A DNA stretch of 64,000 bases from assembly GCA_035630295.1 (NCBI GenBank), contig DASQKY010000027.1:1-64000 (forward strand), given 5' to 3'. The stretch is from Acidimicrobiales bacterium (GTDB lineage: Bacteria; Actinomycetota; Acidimicrobiia; Acidimicrobiales; Iamiaceae). The translations under genes were made by a program, and so were the position numbers. Every line of letters begins with the position of its first letter. Within the stretch, counting starts at the first letter, position 1. Below are positions 1-8,949 of the stretch, piece after piece. Below the pieces are notes generated by a model. That model ran no database searches and had not been told where the DNA came from. It saw only the letters and a program-made list of their open reading frames with translations.

Positions 1-779
1 CGGGCAACCCGCGGCAGTCACCCGTCGTGCCGAAGTTCGATACGTACTCCGCGACCGGCCTGACGAACTGGCTGGCGGACCTGGAAGGGCAGCAGCGTGT
101 GGTGCTGTCCGATGTGGCCGGCATCCTGCGCGGGCTGCTGACCCAGGTCGCGCCGCTGACGATGATCGCGATCCTGCTGGTGCCGATCAGCTACATCGTG
201 TTGTGGCGCACCAGGTTCGGCCTGCGGCTGCGCTCCTGCGGGGAGAACCCGGTGGCCGCGGAGTCGCTGGGTGTCAACGTCTACCGCTTCAAGTACATCG
301 CCGTGCTGATCTCCGGCGGTCTCGCCGGGATGGGCGGCGCGTCGCTCGTGCTGCTCAAGGACGGCGCCGACTACCTGGAGAACCAGACCAACGGCCGCGG
401 TTACATCGGTCTGGCCGCCATGATCTTCGGCAACTGGCGGCCCGGCGGCCTGGCCGTGGGCGCCGGCCTGTTCGGCTTCACCGACGCCCTCAGCCTCCAG
501 GAGGCCGAGACCACCCGCACCCTCCTCCTGGTGGTGGCCCTGGGTGCCATCCTGCTGGTGGCCCGAGCCCTGGTCACCGGCCGCTGGCGCACCGCCGCCG
601 CCACCGTCGCCGCCGGCCTGCTGGCTGTCGGCTGGTTCTCGGCCATCGACCAACTGCCCACGGAGGTCGTCGTGTTCCTGCCCCACCTGACCACGCTGCT
701 GGTGCTCACCTTCGCCTCCCAGCGGCTCCGGCCCCCCGCCGCCGACGGCCGGCCCTACCGCCGCGGGGACACGGGCTGA
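1..779 (+). CDS. Nucleoside-type ABC transporter permease, 3' end (5' end outside window)
   Basis: The reading frame is open from the first bases of the window, so only the C-terminal ~259 residues are present. Hydrophobic stretches with the glycine-rich segment SGGLAGMGGASLVLL and GYIGLAAMIFGNW are typical of the inner-membrane permeases of BmpA-dependent nucleoside ABC importers (branched-chain permease family). It would form the membrane channel with a second permease and an ATPase encoded upstream. The next gene is cytidine deaminase with an overlapping start (the stop TGA and the next ATG share a base), and thymidine phosphorylase follows. That context supports import of nucleosides for salvage. 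Substrate is inferred from context. Confidence 0.85.
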   Translation, partial: GNPRQSPVVPKFDTYSATGLTNWLADLEGQQRVVLSDVAGILRGLLTQVAPLTMIAILLVPISYIVLWRTRFGLRLRSCGENPVAAESLGVNVYRFKYIAVLISGGLAGMGGASLVLLKDGADYLENQTNGRGYIGLAAMIFGNWRPGGLAVGAGLFGFTDALSLQEAETTRTLLLVVALGAILLVARALVTGRWRTAAATVAAGLLAVGWFSAIDQLPTEVVVFLPHLTTLLVLTFASQRLRPPAADGRPYRRGDTG

Positions 780-1213
780 TGGCCGGCACCGAGGGGGCCG
801 CCGTGCCCTGGGACCGGTTGCGGGCCGAGGCCCGGGCCGCGGCGGAGCGGGCCTACGCCCCCTACTCGGGGGTGCGGGTGGGGGCGGCCGCCCTGGTCGA
901 CGACGGGCGGATCGTGGTCGGGTGCAACGTCGAGAACGCCAGCATCGGCCTCACCACCTGCGCCGAGAACGGCGTGGCCTCGGCCCTGGCCGCCTCCGGA
1001 GGGGGCCGCCTGCGGGCCCTGGCCGTGGTGGCCGGCGACGGGCGCTACCTGGCGCCGTGCGGGCGGTGCCGCCAGGTCCTGGCCGAGTTCGCCCCGGCCG
1101 ACATGCCCGTCGACACCGGCGACGGCACCGTCACCCTGGGCGCCCTGCTGCCCGGCGCCTTCGGGCCCGACGACGTGGCCGCCCGCCGCGACCCCGCCCC
1201 CCCCGGGAGCTGA
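779..1213 (+). CDS. cdd: Cytidine deaminase
   Basis: A 144-residue protein of normal length for homotetrameric cytidine deaminase, which converts (deoxy)cytidine to (deoxy)uridine. The zinc site is visible: the CAEN motif supplies one Cys and the catalytic Glu, and PCGRC supplies the other two Cys. The APYSGVRVGAA and GCNVENAS segments are characteristic. Its ATG overlaps the stop of the permease gene, so translation is probably coupled, and the phosphorylase starts 2 nt after its stop. The three genes form a pyrimidine nucleoside salvage operon. Confidence 0.95.
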   Translation: MAGTEGAAVPWDRLRAEARAAAERAYAPYSGVRVGAAALVDDGRIVVGCNVENASIGLTTCAENGVASALAASGGGRLRALAVVAGDGRYLAPCGRCRQVLAEFAPADMPVDTGDGTVTLGALLPGAFGPDDVAARRDPAPPGS

Positions 1214-1215
1214 CG

Positions 1216-2490
1216 GTGGCCACCGACATCCTCGACGTTCTCCGCACCAAGCGCGACGGTGGCACCCTCACCGACGAGCAGATCCGCTTCGTGCTCGACG
1301 GGTTCACGGCCGGCACCGTGGCCGACGAGCAGATGGCCGCCCTGTGCATGGCCGTGGTGCTGCGGGGCCTGGGCCCGGCCGAGCTGGCCACCTGGACCCA
1401 GGTGATGCTCGACTCCGGCACCCGCCTCGACCTCTCGACCCTGGGCCGGCCGGTGGTCGACAAGCACTCCACCGGCGGGGTGGGCGACAAGGTGTCGCTG
1501 GTGCTGGTGCCCCTGGTGGCGGCGTGCGGGGCGGCCGTGCCCCAGCTGGCCGGGCGGGGCCTCGGCCACACCGGCGGCACCCTGGACAAGCTGGAGGCCA
1601 TCGCCGGCTGGTCGTCGCAGCTGCCCCTGGCGGCCATGCCCCGGGTCCTGGCCGAGGTGGGCGGCGTGATCTGCGGGGCCAGCGACGAGCTGGCCCCCGC
1701 CGACCGCCGCCTCTACGCCCTGCGCGACGTCACCGCCACGGTGGAGTCGGTGCCCCTCATCGCCTCCTCGATCATGGCCAAGAAGGTGGCCTCCGGCACC
1801 CGGGCCCTGGTGCTGGACGTGAAGGTGGGCTCGGGGGCGTTCCTGCCCGAGCCCGAGCGGGCCCGAGAGCTGGCCCGCACCCTGGTCGGGCTGGGCCGTG
1901 ACCACGGGGTGGAGACGGTGGCCCTGCTCACCGCCATGGACACGCCCCTGGGCCGGGCCTGCGGCAACGCCCTGGAGGTCACCGAGGCCATCGAGGTGCT
2001 CCAGGGCGGCGGCCCGGCCGACGTGGTCGAGGTGACCCTGGCCCTGGCCCGGGAGATGGTGGCCCTGGCCGGCCTGGACGTCGACCCGGCGGCGGTGCTG
2101 GCCTCGGGCCGGGCCCTCGACACCTTCGATGCCATGGTCCGGGCCCAGGGCGGCGACCCCGAGGCCCCGCTCCCCACCGCCCCCGAGGTGGTGCCGGTGC
2201 GGGCCCCCGCCACCGGGCACCTGGCCCGCCTGGACGCCCGGGCCGTGGGCGTGGCCGCCTGGCGCCTGGGCGCGGGCCGGGCCCGCCAGGAGGACCCGGT
2301 CAGCCCGGCGGCCGGCGTGGTGTGCGTGGCCAAGCCGGGCGAGGCGGTGGCCGCCGGCGACGTGGTGCTGGAGCTCCACGTGGACGACCCCGACCGCCTC
2401 GACGGCGCCCTGGCCGCCCTGGACGGCGCCTTCGAGGTCACCCCCGACCCACCGCCGGTGCGCCCCCTGGTCCTGGACCGCCTGACCTGA
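1216..2490 (+). CDS. deoA: Thymidine (pyrimidine-nucleoside) phosphorylase
   Basis: A 424-residue protein starting at GTG. It cleaves (deoxy)uridine or thymidine with phosphate to base plus (deoxy)ribose-1-phosphate in the cytosol. The family signature is clear: KHSTGGVGDKVSL in the phosphate-binding region, GRGLGHTGGTLDKLEAI, and a C-terminal alpha/beta domain. It is the last gene of the permease-cdd-deoA salvage operon, where it takes the uridine made by the deaminase. Thymidine versus broader pyrimidine specificity cannot be decided by eye. Confidence 0.95.
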   Translation: MATDILDVLRTKRDGGTLTDEQIRFVLDGFTAGTVADEQMAALCMAVVLRGLGPAELATWTQVMLDSGTRLDLSTLGRPVVDKHSTGGVGDKVSLVLVPLVAACGAAVPQLAGRGLGHTGGTLDKLEAIAGWSSQLPLAAMPRVLAEVGGVICGASDELAPADRRLYALRDVTATVESVPLIASSIMAKKVASGTRALVLDVKVGSGAFLPEPERARELARTLVGLGRDHGVETVALLTAMDTPLGRACGNALEVTEAIEVLQGGGPADVVEVTLALAREMVALAGLDVDPAAVLASGRALDTFDAMVRAQGGDPEAPLPTAPEVVPVRAPATGHLARLDARAVGVAAWRLGAGRARQEDPVSPAAGVVCVAKPGEAVAAGDVVLELHVDDPDRLDGALAALDGAFEVTPDPPPVRPLVLDRLT

Positions 2491-2590
2491 CCGCCACCCC
2501 AGCCCGTTCCGACGCACCACCGCACGAAGCTGAAAATGGCCGCGCCTCGACCCCCAGCGGGACCCCCCAGGGCAGTCCTAGGGTCCCGCC

Positions 2591-3487
2591 ATGGCCGAGC
2601 GGAGCTTGAGAACGCTGTCCACCGGAGGGTGCTTCTTCGAGGGGCCGCGGTGGCGGGACGGGCGGTGGTGGGTGTCGGACTTCTACCGCCAGGGCGTCTT
2701 CACCGTGACCCCCGACGGCACCGAGACCCAGGTGGCCGAGGTGGCGGCCCAGCCCTCGGGCCTGGGCTGGCTGCCGGACGGCACCCTGCTGGTGGTGGCC
2801 ATGACCGACCACCAGGTCCTGCGGGTGGCCGGCGACGGCACCACCACCGTCCACGCCAAGATCCCCGGGGTGCGGGGCCTCACCAACGACATGGTGGTGA
2901 GCGCCACCGGCCACGCGTACGTGGGCAGCTTCGGCTTCGACCTCATGGCCGGCGAGGCGCCGTCGCCGTCGCCCATCTGGTGCGTGGCCCCCGACGGATC
3001 GGTGGCCATCGCCGCCGAGGACCTCCACTTCCCCAACGGCTCGGTCATCACCCCCGACGGGTCCACCCTCATCGTGGGCGAGACCGTCGGGGGGCGCTAC
3101 ACCGCCTTCACCATCGGGGCCGACGGGCGACTGTCCGACCGGCGGACCTGGGGGGAGATGCCCCCGGCGGGCTCCGCCGGGGGGGTGCGCGAGGCCCGGG
3201 GGTCCACCGTCTCGCCCGACGGTTGCGCCCTCGACGCCGAGGGCCACATCTGGGCCGCCGACGCCCTGGCCGGCCGGGTGGTGCGCCTGGCCCCGGGCGG
3301 CACCATCGTCGAGCAGGTCCCGGCCCCCACCGGCCTGGGCGCCTACGCCTGCATGCTGGGCGGTGACGACGGGCGCACCCTGCTGGTGTGCCTGGCCCCC
3401 GACTTCTTCGAGCACAACCGCCGGGCCGCCCGGGAGGCCGTCCTGGCCACCACCACCGTGGCCGTCCCCCACGCCGGCCTGCCCTGA
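2591..3487 (+). CDS. SMP-30/gluconolactonase-like beta-propeller hydrolase
   Basis: A 298-residue protein with the SMP-30/gluconolaconase/LRE layout: EGPRW near the N-terminus (metal-binding Glu), NDMVV and SPDGCALDAEGHIWAAD motifs, and repeated blades. Members are cytosolic lactonases or esterases with a divalent metal in the propeller. No signal peptide is seen. It stands alone, 100 bp after the salvage operon. The substrate cannot be inferred. Confidence 0.8.
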   Translation: MAERSLRTLSTGGCFFEGPRWRDGRWWVSDFYRQGVFTVTPDGTETQVAEVAAQPSGLGWLPDGTLLVVAMTDHQVLRVAGDGTTTVHAKIPGVRGLTNDMVVSATGHAYVGSFGFDLMAGEAPSPSPIWCVAPDGSVAIAAEDLHFPNGSVITPDGSTLIVGETVGGRYTAFTIGADGRLSDRRTWGEMPPAGSAGGVREARGSTVSPDGCALDAEGHIWAADALAGRVVRLAPGGTIVEQVPAPTGLGAYACMLGGDDGRTLLVCLAPDFFEHNRRAAREAVLATTTVAVPHAGLP

Positions 3488-3514
3488 CCGACCCGGCCGG
3501 GCCCGGACGTGTCC

Positions 3515-4009
3515 TCAGGGGGCCGGCGGCAGGAGGGCCCGGTCGACCTGGCCGGTGCGCAGGAAGGCCCGGCGACGGACCGGGTCGGCGAGATCGAAGG
3601 TGCACCAGCCCCACCAGCACGCCCCGGCCCCGGCCAGCTCCAGCAGGACCAGCAGCGGCACCCCCCGGTCCAGCTCGGGCAGGCCCCCACCCCCGAACGA
3701 CCAGCCGAAGAACGGCCACCAGAACAGCTCGGCCCGGGTGACGGCTCCGTCCAGGGCCAGGTGCAGGAAGAGCCCGATGGGCAGGCCCAGCCACCGGCGG
3801 CGGACCAGCCGTCGGCGCCGGGTGACCGCCATGACCACGGCCAGGGCCAGCACCGCCCCGGCCAGGGTGTGGAGGGCGTGAGGCCCACCGGTTACCCCCT
3901 CGGCCAGGGGCAGGACGGCGCCCAGGGCCACCACCCGGTGGTCGAGGGCGGGGCTGCGGAACACCAGCCACACCACGGCCACCGCCGGGCCCACGAACCA
4001 GAGCAGCAC
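3515..4009 (-). CDS. Small polytopic membrane protein, possibly of the YdjM/DUF457 type
   Basis: A 164-residue protein with several hydrophobic segments (near residues 1-20, 45-65, 72-88 and 118-135). The layout HALHTLAGA followed by LGLPIGLFLHLALDGAV, with paired His/Asp in membrane-edge positions, recalls the YdjM/DUF457 membrane-bound metal-dependent hydrolases. The assignment is weak. It lies 13 bp downstream of the zinc-ribbon gene on the same strand and is probably cotranscribed with it. Confidence 0.6.
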   Translation of the reverse strand: MLLWFVGPAVAVVWLVFRSPALDHRVVALGAVLPLAEGVTGGPHALHTLAGAVLALAVVMAVTRRRRLVRRRWLGLPIGLFLHLALDGAVTRAELFWWPFFGWSFGGGGLPELDRGVPLLVLLELAGAGACWWGWCTFDLADPVRRRAFLRTGQVDRALLPPAP

Positions 4010-4022
4010 GGCAGGCGGCCGG

Positions 4023-4745
4023 TCAGCGGACCAGGAGGCGGCCGCACTCCTCGCAGTGGACGCGGGTGTCGTCGGGCAGGCCCCGGATGCGGTCGCGCTC
4101 CATGGCCGAGAGCTGGAGGTGGCACCCGCCGCAGGTGGTGCCGTGCTCCAGGCGGGCCACGCCGATCCCCCCGTTGGCGGCCCGCAGCTCCTCGTACTCC
4201 GCCAGCAGGTCGGCGGGGACGCTGGCGGCCACCTCGGCCCGGCCGCCGAGCACCCGGTCCAGCTCGACGTCGATCTCGGCCTCGGCGGCGGTGATGCGGG
4301 CGGCCAGCTCGGCGGCCCGGGCCTCGAGGACGGCCCGCTCGGCGGCCACCTCGATGGTGGCCGCGTCCACCGGCTCCCGCTCGACCAGGAGCTCCAGCTC
4401 CCGGTCCTCCAGCTCGGCGATGCGTCGGGCCCGCGACGCCAGGTCGTCCTGGAGGGCCTTGAGCTCGCGGGGGTTGGTGACGGTCCCGCTGTAAAGGGCC
4501 TGGTCGGCCTGGACCGACTTGGCCCGCAGGCCGGCGATCTCGTCCTCCAGCCGGGCCTGGTCGCGATCCAGGCGGTGGCGCTCGTCGTCCACGGCGGCCT
4601 GGCGCTCCTGGACGCCCCGCAGGGCCGCCGCCACCTCGACCGCCTCGGCCCGCTCGGGCAACCCCTGGCGGCGCGTCCGGAGCTGGGTGGCGTGGGTGTC
4701 GGTGGCCTGCACGGCGAGCAGGTGCTCCATGGCGTCGGCGGTCAT
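4023..4745 (-). CDS. Coiled-coil protein with C-terminal C4 zinc ribbon
   Basis: A 240-residue protein. Residues about 10-180 are a long charged helical hairpin. The C-terminus carries CGGC...CEEC, a four-cysteine zinc ribbon. This is the conserved actinobacterial zf-RING_7/CT398-like family, thought to bind nucleic acid or translation components. The function is not established. It sits between a penicillin-binding protein gene upstream and a small membrane protein gene downstream on the same strand. Confidence 0.85.
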   Translation of the reverse strand: MTADAMEHLLAVQATDTHATQLRTRRQGLPERAEAVEVAAALRGVQERQAAVDDERHRLDRDQARLEDEIAGLRAKSVQADQALYSGTVTNPRELKALQDDLASRARRIAELEDRELELLVEREPVDAATIEVAAERAVLEARAAELAARITAAEAEIDVELDRVLGGRAEVAASVPADLLAEYEELRAANGGIGVARLEHGTTCGGCHLQLSAMERDRIRGLPDDTRVHCEECGRLLVR

Positions 4746-4772
4746 CGGGGCATCGGGTCCTCTCGGGGCCAG

Positions 4773-6788
4773 TCAGCGCCGAGGGCGCCGGAGGCAGGAG
4801 CTGGGGCGGTCGGGATCGCGGAAGCACAGGCGGCCGAGGCCGTCCACCGGCTCCGGTTCGGGGAACTGCTCGATGGGCTCGCCCTGGGCGATCAGGCTCA
4901 TGGCCGCCCCCCAGGTGGCCGCCGGGTAACGACCGCCCTGGGCGTCGCCGCCACCGAAGCTGAGCCGCACGCCGCCCACCGTGGCCCCCATCCAGACGGC
5001 CATGGCCAGCCGGGGCGTGTAGCCCACGAACCAGATGTCCTTGGCGTCGTTGGTGGTGCCGGTCTTGCCCGCCGCCGGCTGCCCGTTGTCGGGGGCGGCC
5101 CGGCTGCCGGTGCCGCTCTCCACGTTGGACTCCAGCACGTCGGTGACCAGGCGGGCCACGTTGGTGGGCAGGACCCGCTCGGGCCGGGCCTGGTGGGCCA
5201 GGACGATGCGGCCGTCGATGTCTTCGACCCGGTCGATGAAGTAGGGCGGGTTGCGGATGCCGTCGTTGGCCAGCACCGAGTAGGCGGAGGCCATCTCCAG
5301 GGGGCTGATGTCGTTGGTGCCCAGCGCCATCGAGGCGTTCTCGGGGTTCAGGGTGGAGGTGACGCCCATGCGGTGGGCCAGGTCGGCCACCTTCTGGGGG
5401 CCCACGATCTGGTTCAGCCGCAGGAAGGCGCAGTTGGACGAGGTCAGGATCTGGCGGCGCAGGGTGGTGACGGCGCCCCGGGAGCCGCCGAAGTTGTCGG
5501 GCGGGTCCTCGCCGTAGCCGGGGACGTCGCCGCAGGGGCCGGTGCCGTCGACGGTGTCGTCCGGGGAGGCCCCGTCCAGGATGGCCTGGGTCAGCACGAA
5601 CACCTTGAACGACGAGCCCACCTGGCGCTTGCCCTGGATGGCCAGGTCGAACTCGTAGCGGTCGAAGCCCGGGCCGCCGACCACGAACGGCACCGCCCCG
5701 GTCCGGGGGTCGACGGCGGCCATGGCCGCCGTGCCGAAGCGGCGGGCCCCGGTGATGGGGTCGGGCGGCAGGGGGAAGGTGGCGTCGCCCGAGTTGTTGG
5801 GCAGGGTGGTGTTGCGGGCCTCCAGGGCCTTGAAGTACTTGGCCTGGTCGAAGGTGGTGTACACCCGCAGGCCCCCGCCGTAGAGCCGGTTGTACCGGGC
5901 CGTCGGCGTCCCGCCCAGCCGCTCGTCCTCCAGGAGCTGCCGGCGCACCTCCTCGACGAAGTAGTCCTGCGGGGCGCGGGGTTCGTTGGCCTCGGTGGGG
6001 ATGGGGTCGAACTTGGCCACGTCCGCCACCTCGCGGTCCAGGCGGCCGGTGGCGATGAGGGAGTCGAGCACGGTGTTGCGCCGGGAGAAGGCCCGGCTGC
6101 GCCGCTTGAACGGGTCGCAGGACACCGGGCACCGGATGACCCCGGCCAGCATCGCCCCCTCCGACCACGTGAGCTCGGAGACGTCCTTGTTGAAGTACAC
6201 GCCGGCCGCCGCCTGCACGCCGTAGGCCCCGGCCCCGAAGTACACCGTGTTGAGGTAGCGCTCCAGGATCTCGTCCTTGGTGTACTGCTCCTCCAGCTCG
6301 GTGGCCAGCACCGCCTCCCGGATCTTCCGGGCGAAGTCCTGGTCCTTGTCGCCGATGGAGTTCTTCACCACCTGCTGGGTGATGGTGGAACCGCCCTGGT
6401 CGACGCCGCCGCTCTCCAGGTTGGCGGTGAAGGCCCGGCCGATGGAGCGGGCGTTCACGCCGTTGTGGCTGTAGAAGGCCGAGTCCTCGGCGGCCAGGAC
6501 CGAGTCGACGACGGTGCGGGGCACCTTCTCGATGCCGACGAACTCGCGGTTCTCCTCGGCCACGAAGGTGGCCATGAGGTTGCCGTTCACGTCGTAGACG
6601 TAGGACCGCTCGGACAGGCCGCCCAGGTCGATGCTGCCCCGCTCGAAGCGGTGGGCGGCAGCGATCTCGGCCACCTTGGGGGCGATCACCACCAGCGACG
6701 TGGCCAGGGTGACGGCGCCGACGGCCGTGATGAGGCCCAGGCGGGCCAGCCGCCCGGCGTTGGTGAGGATGACCCTGACGACCTTCAC
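4773..6788 (-). CDS. Class A penicillin-binding protein (bifunctional transglycosylase/transpeptidase)
   Basis: A 671-residue protein with one N-terminal membrane anchor (about residues 12-35). The GT51 transglycosylase domain follows, with EDSAFYSHNGV and GGSTITQQVVKN. The transpeptidase domain has SSFK (catalytic Ser), SSN and KTGTT. It polymerises and crosslinks peptidoglycan outside the membrane. The C-terminus is short, with no PASTA domains seen. It starts at ATG. The zinc-ribbon gene follows on the same strand after 27 bp. Confidence 0.95.
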   Translation of the reverse strand: MKVVRVILTNAGRLARLGLITAVGAVTLATSLVVIAPKVAEIAAAHRFERGSIDLGGLSERSYVYDVNGNLMATFVAEENREFVGIEKVPRTVVDSVLAAEDSAFYSHNGVNARSIGRAFTANLESGGVDQGGSTITQQVVKNSIGDKDQDFARKIREAVLATELEEQYTKDEILERYLNTVYFGAGAYGVQAAAGVYFNKDVSELTWSEGAMLAGVIRCPVSCDPFKRRSRAFSRRNTVLDSLIATGRLDREVADVAKFDPIPTEANEPRAPQDYFVEEVRRQLLEDERLGGTPTARYNRLYGGGLRVYTTFDQAKYFKALEARNTTLPNNSGDATFPLPPDPITGARRFGTAAMAAVDPRTGAVPFVVGGPGFDRYEFDLAIQGKRQVGSSFKVFVLTQAILDGASPDDTVDGTGPCGDVPGYGEDPPDNFGGSRGAVTTLRRQILTSSNCAFLRLNQIVGPQKVADLAHRMGVTSTLNPENASMALGTNDISPLEMASAYSVLANDGIRNPPYFIDRVEDIDGRIVLAHQARPERVLPTNVARLVTDVLESNVESGTGSRAAPDNGQPAAGKTGTTNDAKDIWFVGYTPRLAMAVWMGATVGGVRLSFGGGDAQGGRYPAATWGAAMSLIAQGEPIEQFPEPEPVDGLGRLCFRDPDRPSSCLRRPRR

Positions 6789-6859
6789 GCGGCTCCCGAC
6801 GTTAGTGGTCGGGCACGGCCAGGGCGGCGGCGGGACGGGCCCGGGTAGCGTGCCGGGCC

Positions 6860-7798
6860 ATGGCCCACGCCCGCCCCTTCCGCTTCGGTGTCCAGCTCTC
6901 CACCGCGCCCGACGGCCCGGCCTGGGCCGCCCTGGCCCGACGGGTCGAGGAGCTCGGCTACTCCACCGTGTTCATGCCCGACCACTTCGGCGACCAGCTC
7001 TCGCCCACCATCGCCCTCCAGGCCGCGGCGGACGCCACCACCACCCTGCGGGTGGGCAGCCTGGTCTACGACAACGACTACCGGCACCCCGTGGTGCTGG
7101 CCAAGGACTGCGCCACCCTCGACCTGCTCTCGGGCGGGCGGCTGGAGCTGGGCCTGGGGGCGGGCTGGATGACCTCCGACTACGTGCAGTCCGGCATCCC
7201 CCTCGACGAGCCCAAGGTCCGGGTCGACCGCATGGTCGAGGCCGTGGCCGTGCTCAAGGCCGCCTTCTCCGACCAGCCGGTGACCTTCCACGGCGAGCAC
7301 TACGCCATCAGCGGCTACGACGCCCGGCCCAAGCCGGTGCAGAAGCCCCACCCGCCCCTGCTCATCGGGGGCGGCCTGAAGCGGGTCCTCTCCTTCGCCG
7401 GGCGGGAGGCCCAGATCGTGGGCATCAACCCCACCATCCCCAACGGGGCCGTCGACCACGAGGCGGCCCGCTCCGGCACCGCCACCGAGACCGACAAGAA
7501 GGTGGCCTGGGTGCGGGAGGCGGCCGGCGACCGCTACCCCGAGGTCGAGCTGAACGCCCTCCACTTCGCCACCATCGTGACCGACGACCGGGCCGGCACC
7601 ATCGAGATGATGGCCCCCCTGTTCGGCATCCCCCCCGAGGACGTGGCCGACTACCCCCACGCCCTCATCGGGACGGTGGACGAGATCTGCGCCGACCTGG
7701 AGGCCCGCCGCGACCGGTGGGACCTGTCCTACGTCGTGGTCCAGGGCGACAGCCTCGAGGCCTTCGCCCCGGTGGTGGCCCGCCTGGCCGGCACCTGA
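6860..7798 (+). CDS. LLM-class F420-dependent oxidoreductase
   Basis: A 312-residue TIM-barrel protein of the luciferase-like monooxygenase superfamily. It shows the usual N-terminal FRFGVQLS and VEELGYSTVFMPDHF, then LELGLGAGW and PHPPLLIGGG. The closest remembered subgroup is the TIGR03621-type F420-dependent family common in actinobacteria. The substrate is unknown. It is divergent from the penicillin-binding protein gene and convergent with the aldolase-like gene. Confidence 0.88.
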   Translation: MAHARPFRFGVQLSTAPDGPAWAALARRVEELGYSTVFMPDHFGDQLSPTIALQAAADATTTLRVGSLVYDNDYRHPVVLAKDCATLDLLSGGRLELGLGAGWMTSDYVQSGIPLDEPKVRVDRMVEAVAVLKAAFSDQPVTFHGEHYAISGYDARPKPVQKPHPPLLIGGGLKRVLSFAGREAQIVGINPTIPNGAVDHEAARSGTATETDKKVAWVREAAGDRYPEVELNALHFATIVTDDRAGTIEMMAPLFGIPPEDVADYPHALIGTVDEICADLEARRDRWDLSYVVVQGDSLEAFAPVVARLAGT

Positions 7799-7854
7799 TC
7801 CCACCGCCCGTCACCCCGGCCCGCTGACACCGGCCGGCGTAGGCGCCCGGCCGG

Positions 7855-8913
7855 TCAGGGCGCGTGGGGGGCGACGATGGCCTCGACGCCAGCGGCGAAG
7901 CGGGCCACGTCCTCCTCGGTGGTGGCGAAGCTGGTCATCCACCGCACCACCGAGGCGTCCAGGTCCCAGGGCCAGAAGAACGACCACTCCTGGAGGGGGG
8001 CGATGGCGGCCGGGGGGAGCCGGGCGAAGACGGCGTTGGCCGCGGGCTCCCGGTCGATCTCCACGCCGGGCCGGCCCGCGGTCCGCTCGGCCAGCACGGC
8101 CGCCATCGTGTTGGCCTGGCGGGCCAGGTCGAGCCACAGGTCGTCGGCCAGCAGGGCGGTGATCTGGGCGGCCACGAACCGGGCCTTGGACGGGAGCTGG
8201 CCCGCCTGCTTGCGGACGAAGCGGGCGTGGGCGGCCAGCTCGGGCCGGAGGTGGACCACCGCCTCGCCGTACATGGCGCCGTCCTTGGTCAGCCCGAAGG
8301 TCATGACGTCCACGCCGGTGTCGCGGATCATGGCGGCCAGGCCGGTGCCCGTCGCCGCCAGGGCGTTGGCGATGCGGGCCCCGTCGACGTGGACCACCAG
8401 GCCGTGGGCGTGGGCCACCTCGGCCAGGGCGGCGATCTCGCCGGCGGTGTAGACGGTGCCCATCTCGGTGACCTGGCTGATCGACACCGCGGCGGGCTGG
8501 GGGTGGTGCTCGGTTCCCAGCCAGTGCAGGTAGGGGCTCAGCGCCTCGGGGCGCAGCTTGCCGTCCTCGTGGGGGACGGGGATGACGGTGGCCCCGGTGA
8601 AGCGGGCCGGGGCGCCGCACTCGTCCACCACCACATGGGCGGTGTCGGTGCACACCACGGCCTGCCAGGGCTGGAGCACGGTGGCCAGGCCGACCACGTT
8701 GGCCCCCGTCCCACCCCAGCACAGGGTCACCTCCACGGGGGCGTCGAAGCGGTCGCGCAGGGCGGCCACGGCGGCCGTCGTCCACGGGTCGTCGCCGTAG
8801 GCCAGGGCCGGGCCGTGGTTGGCCGCGGCCAGGGCCTCCATCACCTGCGGCGCCACCCCGGCGGCGTTGTCGCTGGCGAAGCTGCCGGCCGGCGCGGGGA
8901 GCGTCGAGGTCAC
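7855..8913 (-). CDS. Threonine aldolase-like PLP-dependent beta-eliminating lyase
   Basis: A 352-residue fold-type I PLP enzyme. The N-terminus SFASDNAAGVAPQVMEAL and the PLP-lysine segment TFGLTKDGA match the low-specificity L-threonine aldolase/beta-eliminating lyase family (threonine or allo-threonine to glycine plus acetaldehyde). It is the last gene with the backbone's extreme GC before the accessory region. Confidence 0.88.
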   Translation of the reverse strand: MTSTLPAPAGSFASDNAAGVAPQVMEALAAANHGPALAYGDDPWTTAAVAALRDRFDAPVEVTLCWGGTGANVVGLATVLQPWQAVVCTDTAHVVVDECGAPARFTGATVIPVPHEDGKLRPEALSPYLHWLGTEHHPQPAAVSISQVTEMGTVYTAGEIAALAEVAHAHGLVVHVDGARIANALAATGTGLAAMIRDTGVDVMTFGLTKDGAMYGEAVVHLRPELAAHARFVRKQAGQLPSKARFVAAQITALLADDLWLDLARQANTMAAVLAERTAGRPGVEIDREPAANAVFARLPPAAIAPLQEWSFFWPWDLDASVVRWMTSFATTEEDVARFAAGVEAIVAPHAP

Positions 8914-8949
8914 GGCATCACCCTAGGGAGGCCGGCCCGGCCGGATCGA

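Noticed and set aside
2438-3472. Long minus-strand open frames over the SMP-30 gene and similar ones elsewhere in the backbone
   Set aside because: Gly/His/Gln-rich translations typical of antisense frames in high-GC coding DNA.
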